Assembly: GCF_027941775.1 (NCBI RefSeq)
Contig: NZ_CP115917.1
Span: forward strand, 1,749,001-1,813,000
Direction of reading: 5' to 3'
Length of the DNA: 64,000 nucleotides
From: Tenacibaculum pacificus
Lineage (GTDB): Bacteria; Bacteroidota; Bacteroidia; Flavobacteriales; Flavobacteriaceae
In this document: positions 61,680-64,000 of the stretch, one piece after another
Position numbering within the stretch: position 1 is the first letter of the stretch
Layout: each line of letters starts with the position of its first letter
Translations under genes and position numbers: made by a program
The notes under the pieces: model-generated
Database searches by the model: none
What the model saw: the letters and a program-made list of their open reading frames with translations, nothing else
Told to the model about the DNA's origin: nothing

Positions 61680-62160
61680 TTCATTAGAGAAAAAAATAGT
61701 TAAAATTTAAAAATTTAGTTTTTAAATAAAGTTTAAAATAGCTGGAAAGATATTCAGAAAAACTCCTTGAATTACCTCAGGAAATCAAATAAAAAATCAT
61801 TTTGAAAATTATAATTTTTTTAAGAGTATTTTTTTACATTTTGAAAAATTATAATTGAAAATTGTTGTCTGAAAAAGTCATTTTGAAAACTATGGTTTTT
61901 TTAAGAATATTTTTTGCATTTTGATAAATTCTGATTGAAAAATGTTGTGTGAAAATAGAAATGTGAAATGAAAGAGTTTTAAAATCAAATTCTACATTTT
62001 TTACATTTTGAAAAATTTTAGAAAATATGAAAAATAGGAATTGAAGCTAAAAATGTGAAAATTAAAACCGTAGATTTAAAACTTTGAGAAAAATAATTAT
62101 TGAAAAATATGAGAATTTAAAAAAACAGCTAGAAAAAAACACAAAAACCATAAAACGAAA
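61680..62160. other. Cassette 40: non-coding, family C variant
   Basis: Related to cassettes 10, 14 and 37, with an extra internal repeat copy. No ORF. Confidence 0.72.
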
Positions 62161-62292
62161 ACCCAACAATATGCATAGTTCATTGCTTGTTGATTTTCTT
62201 GCAGAAAATCCTCGCGCATGTTGAAGTTTTAGTTTTTTAAACTATATTAGTGCTATGTTTTCGCAACGAAACCATGCACAAAAACGTTGTGT
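62161..62292 (+). repeat. attC-like site 40 (GTGCAT-like subtype)
   Basis: AAACCCAAC mirrors the cassette 40 start GTTGGGTTT. The boxes are ATGCAT and ATGCAC. Confidence 0.87.
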
Positions 62293-62747
62293 CTAATGGC
62301 GGAATTTCCTCAGAAATTCCTAATGAGTATTTTATAAACCAAAAATTAAGCTGACACAAACTCTAGACAAAAAACACTAAAAAATGAAAAAGACTTCTAC
62401 TCTATTAAAATAAAAAATTGAAACGTGAAAAAATAAGCGCAGAAAAAATTATTTTAATAAAATAGCTGAATAGAAGCAGAAACGTAAAAAACTGAGCAAA
62501 TAGGCGGAATTAAGCTCTGAAGCGCAAAAAATTGTTGATATTAAAAAGTAATTATGAAAATTCATAAATAAATTGAAAAATTTAAGCTTTTAATAAAATT
62601 AATGAATTGAAAGTTGAAACGTAAGAAAATCCGCTAAATTAAACTCTGAAATCAAAAAAGCTCATTAAAACGAAAATGGAATTATAAATAAATTGAAAAA
62701 TTTGAATTTCTAATAAAATTAATGAACTAAAATGCAAAAACCACTAA
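62293..62747. other. Cassette 41: non-coding, family F
   Basis: A near copy of cassette 18, 18 kb away. Confidence 0.75.
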
Positions 62748-62881
62748 ACACAACAACGTATATAATTTATTGCTAGTTTTTAAATATTTATGAAAAGCTT
62801 TTTTTAAATTTTATATTTCACTTTTATTAACTAAATTAGTTGCTCGAAATACGCAACAAATAATATACAAAAACGTTGTGT
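62748..62881 (+). repeat. attC-like site 41
   Basis: ACACAAC mirrors the cassette 41 start GTTGTGT. The central arm is the same type as site 18. Confidence 0.84.
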
Positions 62882-62897
62882 GCCATTTGAGAAAAAT

Positions 62898-63302
62898 ATG
62901 AACGAACCAATAATCATTGAGGAATTAGGAAAAATTTGGGGAAGAGATGCAATATTTTTAGACGAAATTGAATTTGACGGAACTCATTCTGTAAAACTGA
63001 TTGGAGATTTTAATGGTTCTTTATGTGAAAGCGTTGAAAACGACAAATGGATTTCATACGAATTGACATTTAAAGGAATATTAGAATTTAAAATGACCGA
63101 ATTGGACTTTTTTTCAAATACGGAATATACTTCCAGTTTTGAAAAAGTTATTGGTTCTGACATAATAAATGGATTTTCTAAAAGTTCACAAAATTTTAAA
63201 TTAAAAGAATCGCACAATCATTATGTTTTTCATACTTATGACGATGTGATTGAAATAATTGCTTGTGAATTTGAATTAAAACTTAAACCGAAAAAAGAAT
63301 AG
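62898..63302 (+). CDS. Cassette 42: small protein of unknown function
   Basis: A 134-residue protein starting MNEPIIIEELGKIWG; ATG 62898 is preferred to a GTG at 62880 inside the core site. Beta-rich (DGTHSVKLIGDFNGSLCESV), no family recognised. Followed 22-43 bases later by a SUKH-like gene in the same cassette. Confidence 0.65.
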   Translation: MNEPIIIEELGKIWGRDAIFLDEIEFDGTHSVKLIGDFNGSLCESVENDKWISYELTFKGILEFKMTELDFFSNTEYTSSFEKVIGSDIINGFSKSSQNFKLKESHNHYVFHTYDDVIEIIACEFELKLKPKKE

Positions 63303-63345
63303 AAAAACTGCGGATTACAGTTTTGTGTCATTTAAAAAAAATTAT

Positions 63346-63714
63346 ATGGAAAAATTGAATGAATTGGAAAAAGAACTCAACCTGACTTTTCCATTGATTT
63401 ATAAAAAGTTCTATTTAGAATGTGAAAAGTCAATTCCAAAGGCAATGATTGGAACTGACTTATATCATAATAAAAATGAATTGAAAGAATGGGCTTTAGA
63501 ATTATTGAAGGAAGATAATGCAGAAAATTTTCTGAGTGAAAAAGATTTTGTTTTTATGATGCATCAAGGCTATATGTTCTGGTATTTTAAAGCAAACGGA
63601 ACTGAAAATCCTAATGTATATTTTTACCTAGAAATGAGTTTAAAACCAGACCAATTGACTGATTTAAAAACTTTCATAACTGAATATCCAAACGTTGGAA
63701 TAAAAACTGAATAA
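63346..63714 (+). CDS. Cassette 42: SMI1/KNR4 (SUKH)-like protein
   Basis: A 122-residue protein starting MEKLNELEKELNLTFPLIYK; ATG 63346 rather than the GTG at 63325. The pattern ELEKELNLTFPLIYKKFYLE, then FMMHQGYMFWYFKANG, is that of SUKH-superfamily proteins, many of which are immunity proteins against contact-dependent or polymorphic toxins. The upstream gene may be its partner. Confidence 0.68.
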   Translation: MEKLNELEKELNLTFPLIYKKFYLECEKSIPKAMIGTDLYHNKNELKEWALELLKEDNAENFLSEKDFVFMMHQGYMFWYFKANGTENPNVYFYLEMSLKPDQLTDLKTFITEYPNVGIKTE

Positions 63715-63722
63715 AAAACGGC

Positions 63723-63855
63723 ACACAACACCGTATAAACTTTATTACTAGTTATAGCTCACTTGGGAAATTCCTTCGGAATTTCGCCGTTCGTGTTTTA
63801 TTTATTAAATTCACTGCTTAAACCACGCAACAAAGCTTATACAACAACGTTACCC
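63723..63855 (+). repeat. attC-like site 42 (GTATAA subtype)
   Basis: GGCACACAAC mirrors the cassette 42 start GTTGTGTGCC. Boxes GTATAA/TTATAC. Confidence 0.92.
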
Positions 63856-63886
63856 AACATTAACCACTCAAAACTGAAAGAAAAAA

Positions 63887-64000
63887 TTGAAAGCTGAATT
63901 TATTTATCAACCGACTTCTGGTCAATATGAAGAAAAAACTTTTGACCTAAATACAGTGTGGAAAAGTCAAATTTGGAGTTGGATAAAATTCACAACAAAT
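63887..64000 (+). CDS. Cassette 43: partial gene, cut by window end
   Basis: An open frame from a TTG at 63887 (KAEFIYQPTSGQYEEKTFDL) runs off the window. Too short to assign. The cassette starts GTTACCCAACATTAACC; its own attC-like site lies beyond the window. Confidence 0.5.
   Translation, partial: MKAEFIYQPTSGQYEEKTFDLNTVWKSQIWSWIKFTTN

Noticed and set aside
31901..63855. CRISPR array
   Set aside because: The repeats are about 130 bp, palindromic and variable, spacers range from 330 bp to 2.4 kb and contain genes, and no cas gene is present.
31264..64000. Classical mobile integron with IntI and resistance cassettes
   Set aside because: No intI-type insertion segment, no qacE/sul genes, core sites only loosely fit GTTRRRY, and no resistance gene is recognisable.

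Overview
The window is a very A+T-rich chromosome segment from a member of the Bacteroidota, almost certainly Flavobacteriaceae (Tenacibaculum/Polaribacter-like; genus is inference). The evidence is TonB receptors with carboxypeptidase-like N-termini, a DUF4249 lipoprotein, a type IX secretion C-terminal sorting domain, monomeric isocitrate dehydrogenase beside trmD-rplS, and promoters of the flavobacterial TAnnTTTG type.

Layout, 1-29.7 kb: mostly ordinary core genome. It holds pepD; an outer-membrane uptake locus (frameshifted TonB receptor, DUF4249 lipoprotein, macroglobulin-like protein); an AcpH-like protein and an RluA-like pseudouridine synthase; trmD; a 178-bp MITE; rplS; icd; murQ with DUF6095 and ATP-grasp genes; a run of secreted adhesin-like proteins ending in a T9SS substrate; a DinB-like protein; rny, a probable 6S RNA and zapA; an M23 peptidase; and a second frameshifted TonB receptor.

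Layout, 29.9-64 kb: a tyrosine recombinase (29906-31099) is followed about 165 bp later by an integron-like cassette array that runs off the window end. I delimit 42 attC-like sites of about 130 bp and 43 cassettes, the last one cut. Each site is an imperfect palindrome whose outer arms end in NNNYAAC and GTTRNNN. The first 7-10 bases of every complete cassette are the reverse complement of the bases just before its own site, which is what excision of each cassette plus its site as a circle predicts. Stem arms change in a compensatory way between site subtypes. Genes are all forward, usually one to three per cassette: HigBA, a RES-domain protein, three proteins with an Rx4H HEPN-type motif, GNAT, DUF3800-like, SUKH-like, acyl-carrier-like, lipoproteins, and a 2.4-kb cassette with a Crp-type regulator, an esterase and an EamA transporter. 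One cassette carries an intact IS3/IS150-type element.

About half of the cassettes (23 of 43) have no recognisable gene. They fall into seven recurring sequence families, several present as near-identical copies up to 20 kb apart. The recombinase lacks room for the extra segment typical of IntI and points toward the array rather than away from it. The system is therefore best described as integron-like, with a possibly non-IntI recombinase and an unusually large share of repeated non-coding cassettes. Several genes carry single-base homopolymer frameshifts, which may be sequencing error or real decay.
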